Below are positions 18,364-26,350 of a DNA stretch of 64,000 bases, one piece after another. This stretch comes from Marinobacter panjinensis (GTDB lineage: Bacteria; Pseudomonadota; Gammaproteobacteria; Pseudomonadales; Oleiphilaceae): assembly GCF_005298175.1 (NCBI RefSeq), contig NZ_SZYH01000001.1, positions 930,001-994,000 on the forward strand, given 5' to 3'. The first letter of the stretch is position 1. The number at the start of each line of letters is the position of its first letter. The position numbers and the translations under genes are program-made. Under the pieces are notes generated by a model that had not been told where the DNA came from, did not search any database, and saw nothing but the letters and a program-made list of their open reading frames with translations.

Positions 18364-20226
18364 ATGCTGCTGTACCTGCGTTATTTCATCCCGATTGTTG
18401 CGATGTTACTTACCACAGGTTTGGCCATCGCAGCCCCTCCGGCACAGACTGAACAGTGCCCGACACTGGATGCCAACAACCCTGAGCAGCGAGCGTCGCT
18501 GATGGACCATGTGTGCTTCCTCAGCGCCCCGCCCGGGGAACCTGCCCATCAGGCCAATACACCGGAAGCACTGTCGGCTGACACCCACTGGAAAGCGGCC
18601 AACGGCCACGACCTGGTGTTCAGTCACACTGACGCGGTTTACTGGGTCCGCCTCAACGTGCGCAATTCCGGCGATACCGGACAACTCTGGTACCTCAAAC
18701 TCAACTATCCGCTGCTCGATGAAGTCACCTTCTGGCAGACAGGCAACGACGGCACAGCAGCCATAGCCACCGGAGACCAGTATCCGTTCATGTCGCGGGG
18801 CATAGATTACCGGTATTTCCTGCTCCCCGTCACGCTTGGTGCCAATGAAACCAGGACCATCACCATCCGCATTCGCAGCAGTGGCGCCCTGAATGTTCCC
18901 CTGTCCCTGGAAACCCCGGAGGCAACCATTGCCCAAAGCAATCACCTGACCCTGGTTCACGGTCTGTTCTATGGCGCTCTGCTTGTATTTGCAGCGTTCA
19001 ACCTGCTGTTGTTCTTCAGTTCAGGCACTGTCTACTACTTTTACAACGCCTTTTATATGGCGTCACTGGGGCTTTTCCTGTTTGCCATGGGGGGCTTTGC
19101 CAATCAATACTTCTGGCCAGACAGCGCAGGCTTTGCCAACACCTCTATTCCGATGCTGATGTCTGTCAGCTCCCTGGCCATGACGCTGTTCGGCCGTTCG
19201 TTCCTTGAAATCCAGCCTGGCTCAAGGTCGGACCGGGTGCTCCGGGGCCTCGCGCTGACCAGCCTCGGCCTGTTTGTGATGGCATTTATCCTGCCCTATA
19301 ACAAGTCCATCGTGCTGAGCACCACTGTCGCCCTGATCATTATTGCAAGCCTGTTCCTGATCGGGCTTGTTCGCTGGCGCCAGGGATACCTGCCTGCCAA
19401 GTGGTACGTGATGGCCTGGTCCGGAATGCTGGCGGGCGCTCTCATATACGCGCTTGCCGCCTTCGGCTACCTTGCTGACTTCCTGGCACGGGAGATTTTC
19501 ATGCAGGTGGCCGTGGGCGCCCAGGTGATCCTGTTGAACTATGCCATGGTTCAACGCTGGCGGCTGTTAAACCAGAAACTGCTCGACGTGGAGCAGAACG
19601 CCCGCACCAATCTGGAGCTCAAGGTACATGAGCGCACCGCCCAACTACGCAACACCATGAGGGAGCTGGAGCGGGCCAACCGACAGCTGGCCACACTCAG
19701 CCTCAATGACGCACTGACCGGACTCCACAACCGTCGCCATCTCGATAACCTCTTGCCCGAGTTATGCGCTGAGTCCCGTCGGAGCGGCCAGCCACTGACC
19801 ATTGCGCTGCTCGACGCTGATCATTTCAAGGCGGTCAACGATGACTGGGGACACGATTTCGGCGACCAGTGCCTGCAGCACATTGCCGACATACTCAGGC
19901 GACACGTCAAACGGCCAAGGGATGTGGCGATCCGCTTCGGCGGCGAGGAGTTCGCAATATTGTTGCCGGGTACCGGCGCCGACGGTGCACGCAGACTCTG
20001 TGAGCAGATCCTGGAAGACCTGGCCAGTTCACGAATGGTTACCACTGATGGTGCGTACCTCTCCCTGACCATGAGTGCGGGTACCGCAACCCTGATCCCG
20101 GGAGAGGACGAAAGAGAGCTCTTCCGGCGAGCTGACGAAGCGCTCTACAGAGCAAAGGCTGCAGGCAGGAACCGGGCCGAACAGTCAGAGCCGGCGCCCT
20201 CCTGGTCTACTCCCCACGGTGAATAA
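18364..20226 (+). CDS. Diguanylate cyclase with 7TMR-DISM sensor
   Basis: 620 residues. Signal peptide (about 1-24) precedes a periplasmic 7TMR-DISMED2-type domain (about 50-190, with AVYWVRLNVRN and the following beta-rich stretch). Seven membrane helices follow (about 200-405), then a short coiled coil (about 410-450) and a GGDEF domain. The active site is GGEEF at 526-530. An intact inhibitory I-site RPRD sits at 517-520, five residues before it, so the enzyme should make cyclic di-GMP and be inhibited by its product. No EAL domain. The last 20 bases overlap the convergent hydrolase. The periplasmic ligand is unknown (carbohydrate is often suggested for DISMED2). Confidence 0.92.
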   Translation: MLLYLRYFIPIVAMLLTTGLAIAAPPAQTEQCPTLDANNPEQRASLMDHVCFLSAPPGEPAHQANTPEALSADTHWKAANGHDLVFSHTDAVYWVRLNVRNSGDTGQLWYLKLNYPLLDEVTFWQTGNDGTAAIATGDQYPFMSRGIDYRYFLLPVTLGANETRTITIRIRSSGALNVPLSLETPEATIAQSNHLTLVHGLFYGALLVFAAFNLLLFFSSGTVYYFYNAFYMASLGLFLFAMGGFANQYFWPDSAGFANTSIPMLMSVSSLAMTLFGRSFLEIQPGSRSDRVLRGLALTSLGLFVMAFILPYNKSIVLSTTVALIIIASLFLIGLVRWRQGYLPAKWYVMAWSGMLAGALIYALAAFGYLADFLAREIFMQVAVGAQVILLNYAMVQRWRLLNQKLLDVEQNARTNLELKVHERTAQLRNTMRELERANRQLATLSLNDALTGLHNRRHLDNLLPELCAESRRSGQPLTIALLDADHFKAVNDDWGHDFGDQCLQHIADILRRHVKRPRDVAIRFGGEEFAILLPGTGADGARRLCEQILEDLASSRMVTTDGAYLSLTMSAGTATLIPGEDERELFRRADEALYRAKAAGRNRAEQSEPAPSWSTPHGE

Positions 20227-20869
20227 AACCTGCTGCGACCCTTGCGGCCTGCCGGATCATCTCTTCATGTGTCTCCGGTTGCCGCGCCAGCGGCCGGTAA
20301 TCATGGTCACCGCCCTCCAGCCACGAAAGGCAAAGATTCTCTAATGAGTCCAGGCCTTGTGCCTCTACCTCGTGCTTTCGGCCAAACGGGTCACGGGTGC
20401 CCTGAATAATCTGAAGTGGGCGACGCAGGTCCTGAAGATGAGTGGTCCGCCAGCGATCCGGCTTGCCCGGTGGATGAAACGGGTACCCGAAACAGACCGC
20501 ACCACAAACCTCAGGCTCCAGTTCCGCCTGCGCGATCAGTTGACTGGCCATTCTGCCGCCCATCGACTTACCACCAATAAAGAGGCGGCTGCCTTCCACA
20601 GGTTCCGCAACAACGGCGGCGATTACCTCGCGAAAATGGTCCAACAGCACCGGCTGCCGGTCCGGTGGTCGTTTCCGCCCATCCTGCCGGCGCTTCTCCA
20701 TGTAAGGGAACTCAAACCGCAGCGTCGCTACTCCCTCTGCGGAAAGCGCTGAAGCCAGGCGCTCCATAAAGGCTGAATCGGCCGGGGCTCCGGCTCCATG
20801 GGCCAATACCAGCCGGGGCGCGGGGAGTCCGCCCCGCGCTTCGGACTTGTAAAAAGTTAAGGGATTCAC
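20207..20869 (-). CDS. Alpha/beta hydrolase, KANL3/TEX30-like family
   Basis: 220 residues, cytosolic. The nucleophile elbow is GKSMGGRMAS (Ser near residue 102). LAHGAGAPADSAFM forms the oxyanion region. The acid and His lie in IIQGTRDPFG and EGGDHDYRP. This pattern, with HGAGAP and GKSMGG, marks the small conserved family related to dienelactone hydrolase whose substrate is not known. GGAGG precedes the ATG. Convergent overlap of 20 bases with the cyclase gene. Confidence 0.88.
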   Translation of the reverse strand: MNPLTFYKSEARGGLPAPRLVLAHGAGAPADSAFMERLASALSAEGVATLRFEFPYMEKRRQDGRKRPPDRQPVLLDHFREVIAAVVAEPVEGSRLFIGGKSMGGRMASQLIAQAELEPEVCGAVCFGYPFHPPGKPDRWRTTHLQDLRRPLQIIQGTRDPFGRKHEVEAQGLDSLENLCLSWLEGGDHDYRPLARQPETHEEMIRQAARVAAGFIHRGE

Positions 20870-21010
20870 TAAACCTCCAGAAAGGAGCCGGGATCAATGG
20901 CGCAGACGACCGCAGATCGGGTCGGTTTCCTCTCCGCTCCTGTGCAATCATAAATACTCTAATATATTCGCCATGTTACTGATTTAGACGCATTTGACAG
21001 AGCTGGCGAG

Positions 21011-21052
21011 TTGATCTGTGTCATTGCAAACAGCTAATGCTTTCTCCATACT
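21011..21052 (+). promoter_or_regulatory. Anr/FNR-type promoter of the cbb3 oxidase operon
   Basis: An Anr/FNR-like box TTGATCTGTGTCAT (21011-21024; consensus TTGAT-N4-ATCAA, right half degenerate) is centred at 21017.5. A -10-like CATACT lies at 21047-21052. Start of transcription at about 21059 would put the box at -41.5, the class II activator position, leaving a 35-base leader before the ccoN ATG. Geometry is right and sequence match is moderate. Low-oxygen induction of ccoN by Anr is known in Pseudomonas. Confidence 0.55.
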
Positions 21053-21093
21053 TGCGCCCGCATCTTTCCCACTCTGAACCCATTGGTAAGGCT

Positions 21094-22524
21094 ATGAGCA
21101 CAGTAAATCCAAACCTGACATACAACTACAAGGTGGTAAGGCAGTTTGCCATCATGACAGTGGTATGGGGGATTGTCGGTATGGCCCTGGGCGTGCTGAT
21201 TGCAGCACAACTGGTCTGGCCCGCCCTCAACCTCGACCTGCCCTGGACCCATTTCGGCCGTTTACGGCCGTTGCATACCAATGCCGTTATCTTCGGCTTT
21301 GGCGGAAGCGCACTGTTCGCGACAGCCTACTACGTGGTGCAGCGCACCTGCCAGGCCCGTCTGTTTTCAGACGCACTGGCCGCGTTTACCTTCTGGGGCT
21401 GGCAGGCCATTATCGTGGCGGCTGCTATTACCCTGCCAATGGGGTTGACCACCTCCAAGGAATACGCCGAACTCGAGTGGCCCATCGACATCGCCATCAC
21501 CCTGGTATGGGTAGCCTACGCACTGGTGTTCTTCGGTACCATCATGAAGCGCAGCACGCCGCACATCTACGTGGCAAACTGGTTCTATGGCGCCTTCATC
21601 ATCACCGTTGCCGTACTACACATCGGCAACAGCATGGCGCTGCCAGCGACTGCCTTCAAGTCATACTCCGCGTATGCCGGGGTCACTGACGCCATGATGC
21701 AGTGGTGGTATGGACACAACGCCGTTGGTTTCTTCCTGACCGCTGGCTTCCTGGGCATGATGTACTATTTTGTGCCCAAACAGGCGAACCGTCCTGTCTA
21801 CTCCTACCGCCTGTCAATCGTGCACTTCTGGGCACTGATCGCCACTTATGTATGGGCCGGTGGCCACCACCTGCATTATTCCGCACTGCCGGACTGGGCA
21901 CAGACTGCGGGTATGGTAATGTCCCTGATTCTGCTGGCTCCCTCATGGGGCGGCATGATCAACGGTATGATGACCCTGTCAGGCGCCTGGCACAAACTGC
22001 GCACTGACCCGATCCTGCGGTTCCTCGTGGTATCCCTGTCGTTCTACGGCATGTCTACGTTTGAAGGCCCGATGATGTCCATCAAGACGGTGAACGCCCT
22101 GTCCCACAACACCGACTGGACCATTGGCCATGTTCACTCCGGCGCCCTTGGCTGGGTTGCCATGATCAGCATTGGTGCCGTCTATCACCTGATCCCCAAG
22201 CTGTGGGGCGTCCAGGCCATGTACAGCACCGCCATGATCAACGTGCACTTCTGGCTGGCGACGGTCGGCACCGTGCTTTATATCGTCGCCATGTGGGTCA
22301 ACGGCATCATGCAAGGCCTGATGTGGCGCGCTGTCAACGAGGACGGCACGCTGACCTACAGTTTTGTTGAAGCACTCGAAGCGTCCTACCCAGGCTACTT
22401 TGTACGGTTCCTTGGTGGCGTGATTTTCCTGGCCGGTATGCTGGTAATGGCATACAACGTCTACATGACCGTGCGTCAGAAAGATGCGGTTGCTCAGGAC
22501 AACACAGCAGCGCAAGCGGCGTAA
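21094..22524 (+). CDS. ccoN: cbb3-type cytochrome c oxidase subunit I
   Basis: 476 residues from the ATG beginning [18 protein letters not shown], the family N-terminus; an upstream ATG at 21037 is in frame but lies within the promoter leader. CcoN is the catalytic heme-copper subunit (heme b, heme b3, CuB) in the inner membrane, about 12 helices. Ligand His residues are in [30 protein letters not shown] and [11 protein letters not shown]. First gene of ccoNOQP. The high-affinity oxidase serves respiration at low oxygen. Confidence 0.97.
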   Translation: MSTVNPNLTYNYKVVRQFAIMTVVWGIVGMALGVLIAAQLVWPALNLDLPWTHFGRLRPLHTNAVIFGFGGSALFATAYYVVQRTCQARLFSDALAAFTFWGWQAIIVAAAITLPMGLTTSKEYAELEWPIDIAITLVWVAYALVFFGTIMKRSTPHIYVANWFYGAFIITVAVLHIGNSMALPATAFKSYSAYAGVTDAMMQWWYGHNAVGFFLTAGFLGMMYYFVPKQANRPVYSYRLSIVHFWALIATYVWAGGHHLHYSALPDWAQTAGMVMSLILLAPSWGGMINGMMTLSGAWHKLRTDPILRFLVVSLSFYGMSTFEGPMMSIKTVNALSHNTDWTIGHVHSGALGWVAMISIGAVYHLIPKLWGVQAMYSTAMINVHFWLATVGTVLYIVAMWVNGIMQGLMWRAVNEDGTLTYSFVEALEASYPGYFVRFLGGVIFLAGMLVMAYNVYMTVRQKDAVAQDNTAAQAA

Positions 22525-22539
22525 CGGGAGACAGTACTG

Positions 22540-23148
22540 ATGAAGCACGAAATTATTGAAAAGAACATCGGGATAATGATCGTATTGATTATCCTGACCA
22601 TCAGTGGCGGTTTCCTTGCCGAAGTGGTTCCGCTGTTTTTCATAGATGAAACCAACGAACCGGTAGAGGGCCTGGAACCGCTGTCTGCGCTGGAACTGGA
22701 AGGCCGGGATATCTATATCCGCGAAGGCTGCCACGTTTGCCATACCCAGCAGATCCGCCCATTCCGCGCCGAAACCGAGCGCTACGGCCACTACTCCGTT
22801 GCGGGCGAATTCGTCTACGACCGTCCGTTCCTGTGGGGCTCCAAACGTACCGGTCCTGACCTTGCTCGCGTAGGTGGACGTTACTCTGACGCCTGGCAGC
22901 GCCAGCACCTGTACGATCCGCGTAGCGTGGTCCCGGAATCCAACATGCCGGCCTTCCCCTGGCTGTTCCAGGATCGCGTCGACCACACCGACACTGAGGC
23001 CAAGCTGAGAACACTTCAGACCCTCGGTGTGCCATATACGGATGAGCAGGTTGCTGAGGCCGCTGACGAGGTGAAGGGCAAATTTGAAATCGAAGCTCTC
23101 GTCGCGTACCTGCAACAGCTTGGTACCGTGATCTCAGAGAAACGGTGA
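22540..23148 (+). CDS. ccoO: cbb3-type oxidase mono-heme cytochrome c subunit
   Basis: 202 residues. One N-terminal membrane helix (about 8-30) anchors a periplasmic cytochrome c domain with the heme motif CHVCH (in [15 protein letters not shown]) and a likely axial Met in [11 protein letters not shown]. CcoO passes electrons from CcoP to CcoN. GGGAG precedes the ATG, and the gene is 15 bases after ccoN. Confidence 0.96.
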   Translation: MKHEIIEKNIGIMIVLIILTISGGFLAEVVPLFFIDETNEPVEGLEPLSALELEGRDIYIREGCHVCHTQQIRPFRAETERYGHYSVAGEFVYDRPFLWGSKRTGPDLARVGGRYSDAWQRQHLYDPRSVVPESNMPAFPWLFQDRVDHTDTEAKLRTLQTLGVPYTDEQVAEAADEVKGKFEIEALVAYLQQLGTVISEKR

Positions 23149-23153
23149 TTCCC

Positions 23154-23339
23154 ATGGATTTAAACGAGTTACGCGGCGTTCATACACTGGTCATCATGGC
23201 CATGTTCTTCGGCATCATCTGGTGGGCCTACAGTTCTCACCGCAAGAAAGCCAACGAAGAAGCGGCCCACCTTCCCTTCGATGATGATGAAGTGGAAAAG
23301 CGTACTCTTGAACAGGAAAAAACGGAGAAAAAACAATGA
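23154..23339 (+). CDS. ccoQ: cbb3-type oxidase small subunit CcoQ
   Basis: 61 residues from the ATG beginning MDLNELRGVHTL, which matches the family start better than a GTG at 23145 overlapping ccoO. One membrane helix (about 10-28, HTLVIMAMFFGIIWWAYS) is followed by a basic then acidic cytosolic tail. CcoQ (FixQ) stabilises the oxidase, especially the CcoP association. Its stop overlaps the ccoP start (ATGA). Confidence 0.93.
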   Translation: MDLNELRGVHTLVIMAMFFGIIWWAYSSHRKKANEEAAHLPFDDDEVEKRTLEQEKTEKKQ

Positions 23340-24226
23340 GTACCTTCTGGAGCATCTGGATCAGCGTGATCGTGCTCGGTACCGTGTTCGGTTGCTGGTG
23401 GCTTCTGCTTGCCACCCGCAAAAGCCAGACCACTGATACTGAAACTGACAAGACTGTGGGTCACTCCTTCGATGGCATCGAGGAATATGACAACCCGCTA
23501 CCGAAGTGGTGGTTCTACCTGTTCGTTGCCACCTGTATTTTTTCCCTGGGCTATCTGGCCCTGTATCCGGGCCTTGGCAACTTCCAGGGTCTGCTGGGCT
23601 GGTCCTCCACCGGCCAGTGGGAAACCGAGATGCAGGAGGCTGACGAACGCTACGGGGAGCTCTACGCAAAGTTCGGTGACACGCCAGTGCCGGAGCTGGC
23701 AGAAAACGACGATGCCATGAAAATGGGCCAGCGACTGTTTGCCAATAACTGCGCCACCTGTCATGGCTCGGCTGGCCGGGGATCTCTCGGCTTCCCTAAC
23801 CTGACCGACGACGACTGGCTGTACGGGGGAGACCCTGACTCGATCCTGACCACGCTTCACGAGGGTCGTAACGGCAACATGCCGGCCATGGGTACCATGC
23901 CGAACATGACCAATGCCCAGGTCGACCAGGTTGTTAACTTTGTGCTGAGCTTCAGCGGCCGGGAAAAGGACGCGGAAGCGGCAAAGAAGGGTGAAGAGGT
24001 CTATGCCCAGGCCTGCGTGGCCTGCCATGGTCCGGACGGTAAGGGCAACCAGGCGCTTGGTGCTCCGAACCTGACGGACAACAGCTGGCTCTACGGTTCC
24101 ACCTATGACTGGATCAGGGAAACCGTTGTTAACGGCCGGCAGAACCAGATGCCTGCCCAGGGCGACCGGCTTTCTGACGACCAGATCCAGATTCTGGCTG
24201 CGTACGTCTACAGCCTGTCCAACTGA
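23336..24226 (+). CDS. ccoP: cbb3-type oxidase di-heme cytochrome c subunit
   Basis: 296 residues. Two N-terminal hydrophobic segments (about 4-24 and 57-78) precede two periplasmic cytochrome c domains with heme sites CATCH and CVACH and axial Met regions (NMPAMG and NQMPAQG). CcoP is the entry point for electrons from soluble or bc1-linked cytochromes. ATGA overlap with ccoQ; the ribosome site GGAG lies inside the ccoQ tail. Confidence 0.96.
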   Translation: MSTFWSIWISVIVLGTVFGCWWLLLATRKSQTTDTETDKTVGHSFDGIEEYDNPLPKWWFYLFVATCIFSLGYLALYPGLGNFQGLLGWSSTGQWETEMQEADERYGELYAKFGDTPVPELAENDDAMKMGQRLFANNCATCHGSAGRGSLGFPNLTDDDWLYGGDPDSILTTLHEGRNGNMPAMGTMPNMTNAQVDQVVNFVLSFSGREKDAEAAKKGEEVYAQACVACHGPDGKGNQALGAPNLTDNSWLYGSTYDWIRETVVNGRQNQMPAQGDRLSDDQIQILAAYVYSLSN

Positions 24227-24233
24227 GTATCCG

Positions 24234-24253
24234 GCCGGGGCCAGGGCCCCGGC
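24234..24253 (+). terminator. Strong hairpin between ccoP and ccoG
   Basis: Perfect 9-bp GC-only stem GCCGGGGCC / GGCCCCGGC with a 2-base spacer (effectively a 4-base loop), 8 bases after the ccoP stop. A second self-complementary stretch TGCCCGCGCGGGCA follows at 24276-24289. Neither is followed by a T run, so they may attenuate transcription or protect the 3' end of the ccoNOQP message rather than act as a full intrinsic terminator. Confidence 0.5.
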
Positions 24254-24358
24254 ACGGTCTGCTCAACCCTGTGTCTGCCCGCGCGGGCACAGGCTTGAGA
24301 AGATCCCCTGCCCCACAGTCCGCTGTGATATGGGCGCCACATCATCGGGAGGTTAACG

Positions 24359-25792
24359 ATGAGCAGTGAGATTCCGGTCAAGCAGGTTGACCCATCCTCT
24401 GACGCCTCCGAGAACAAAAACAAAAATTCCGGAACTGTAGAGCTTTACGCCAGCCGCAAGAAGATCTACGTAAAAGAGGTCAAGGGCTTCTTTCAGCGTA
24501 TCCGCAATGTCAGCCTGACGGCTTTGATGGGCATGTATTTTCTGTTCGTCTGGATAACCGTGGATGGCCAGCCGCTGATTCACTTTGACCTTCCGGCACG
24601 TGAATTTCACCTTTATGGTGCCACCTTCTATCCCCAGGATTTCATCCTTCTGTCCGGAATGCTCATTATCTGTGCCTTTGGCCTTTTCTTCATCACCACT
24701 CTGTTCGGCAGGGTCTGGTGCGGATATACCTGCCCGCAGACCGTCTGGACCTTTATCTTCATGTGGGTCGAAGAACGCATTGAGGGCGGCCGCAACAAGC
24801 GCATCAAACTGGACAAGGCGCCCAGTTCCGCCGAGAAGATCGCCAAGAAATCGGCGAAGCACTCCGCATGGCTGTTGATCGCACTCGCTACCGGCCTCAC
24901 GTTTGTCGGTTACTTCTACCCCATCCGTGAACTGATCACGGACCTGTTTACCCTGCAGGCCAATGGCTGGGCCTACTTCTGGGTAGGCTTCTTTACCGTG
25001 GCCACCTACCTGAACGCCGGCTGGATGCGTGAGCAGGTGTGCCTGTACATGTGCCCTTACGCCCGTTTCCAGTCCGTGATGTTCGACCCCAACACCCGAG
25101 TGGTGTCCTATGACCCCAATCGGGGAGAGCCCCGGGGTAGCCGAAAGAAAGGGGTGGATCCCGCAGAGCTGGGCCTGGGTGACTGCATCGACTGCGGCCA
25201 GTGTGTCCAGGTCTGTCCCACCGGCATCGACATCCGCGACGGTCTGCAGTACGAGTGTATTGGCTGCGCCCTGTGCATCGACGCCTGTGACGAGGTCATG
25301 GACAAGATGAATTATCCACGCGGCCTTATCCGCTATACCACGGAAAACGAGTTGGAGGGCAAGACCTCCAAACTCCTGCGGCCGCGAACCTTTGGTTACG
25401 GGCTGGTACTGCTGGCAATGATGGCCGCGATCGCATTTACGATTGCCACCAGGGTTCCGGCACAGTTGGACGTTCTCAGGGATCGCGGCGCCCTCTTCAA
25501 CTACAACGGCGAGGGCCGAATCGAGAACACCTACACGCTGAAAATTGCCAACATGTCGGAAGTACCGCAAACATTTACTATCTCGGTTTCGGGCATGGAG
25601 GGCATCCGCATACTGACCGAGGACACAGTCACCGTGGAGAGCAGCGAGAACCGTTCTTTGCCAACGGTAGTGGATGTAGCGCCAGAGGTCATTACGGAAA
25701 GCAACAATGACATTGTGTTTACGCTTGAATCACAATCCGATAAAAACCTCGTTCTTGAAACCGAAAGCCGTTTTGTCGGTCCCAATCGCTGA
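24359..25792 (+). CDS. ccoG: cbb3 oxidase assembly ferredoxin-type protein CcoG (RdxA/FixG)
   Basis: 477 residues. Several membrane helices (about 50-72, 97-118, 168-190, 203-220 and 345-365) surround a cytosolic domain with two 4Fe-4S motifs, CIDCGQCVQVCP and CIGCALCIDACD. A periplasmic Ig-like C-terminal domain (about 375-477) follows. CcoG is thought to reduce Cu(II) to Cu(I) during CuB delivery to CcoN. GGGAGG precedes the ATG. First gene of ccoGHIS. Confidence 0.95.
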   Translation: MSSEIPVKQVDPSSDASENKNKNSGTVELYASRKKIYVKEVKGFFQRIRNVSLTALMGMYFLFVWITVDGQPLIHFDLPAREFHLYGATFYPQDFILLSGMLIICAFGLFFITTLFGRVWCGYTCPQTVWTFIFMWVEERIEGGRNKRIKLDKAPSSAEKIAKKSAKHSAWLLIALATGLTFVGYFYPIRELITDLFTLQANGWAYFWVGFFTVATYLNAGWMREQVCLYMCPYARFQSVMFDPNTRVVSYDPNRGEPRGSRKKGVDPAELGLGDCIDCGQCVQVCPTGIDIRDGLQYECIGCALCIDACDEVMDKMNYPRGLIRYTTENELEGKTSKLLRPRTFGYGLVLLAMMAAIAFTIATRVPAQLDVLRDRGALFNYNGEGRIENTYTLKIANMSEVPQTFTISVSGMEGIRILTEDTVTVESSENRSLPTVVDVAPEVITESNNDIVFTLESQSDKNLVLETESRFVGPNR

Positions 25793-25834
25793 TCCCGGAG
25801 TCGTCATTCGGGAGTAGCACTGAGAGATACAGCT

Positions 25835-26350
25835 ATGAATGAAGATCTGGATATCAAGCCCTGGTTCCGTCAGCCCTGGCTCTGGTTCCTGCTTATGTTT
25901 CCGGGAGCTGCGATAGCCTGGTGTACTGTCATGCTCACGGTGGCAATCACCACGCAGAACTCCATGGTGACTGATGATTATTCCAAGCAAGGCCGCGGTT
26001 ACAATATGGAGATTGCCCGGGATCAAGCAGCAAAAGACCTGGGCCTGAGGGCCAAAATGGCCTTTGCCGAACAACGAATCACTCTGTCCGTTGATAGCAA
26101 GAATGGCCGGGCTGATTATCCTTACCTGATTCTTAACCTTTTTCACCCCACGCTCTCCGACCGCGACCGTACCGTCCAGTTCCGAGCCGTAGGCGAAGGA
26201 CAGTACACAGCGAAGCTGAACCAGCCCATTGAGGGTCGCTGGTACTTCGATTTACGGGGTCCGGATAACGACTGGCGCCTGAAAGGCGAGTCCAACCTGC
26301 CATCAGATCGTCCACTGACCCTCGGTGCGGGCGCTGAAGACCGCGGGTGA
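25835..26350 (+). CDS. ccoH: cbb3 oxidase assembly protein CcoH (FixH)
   Basis: 171 residues. One N-terminal membrane helix (about 12-38) and a periplasmic beta-rich FixH domain (TLSDRDRTVQF, GEGQYTAKLN, GRWYFDLRGPDNDWRLKGE). CcoH binds the assembled oxidase and is needed for its stability. Its stop overlaps the GTG start of ccoI by four bases, so the two are translationally coupled. Confidence 0.93.
   Translation: MNEDLDIKPWFRQPWLWFLLMFPGAAIAWCTVMLTVAITTQNSMVTDDYSKQGRGYNMEIARDQAAKDLGLRAKMAFAEQRITLSVDSKNGRADYPYLILNLFHPTLSDRDRTVQFRAVGEGQYTAKLNQPIEGRWYFDLRGPDNDWRLKGESNLPSDRPLTLGAGAEDRG

Noticed and set aside
21979..23115. Minus-strand open frame (378 codons) across ccoN and ccoO
   Set aside because: It spans two known genes in antisense and shows no domain, signal or ribosome site.
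24353..25570. Minus-strand open frame (405 codons) opposite ccoG
   Set aside because: ccoG has all family motifs and a perfect ribosome site; the antisense frame has none and is rich in His/Gly/Val as typical shadows are.
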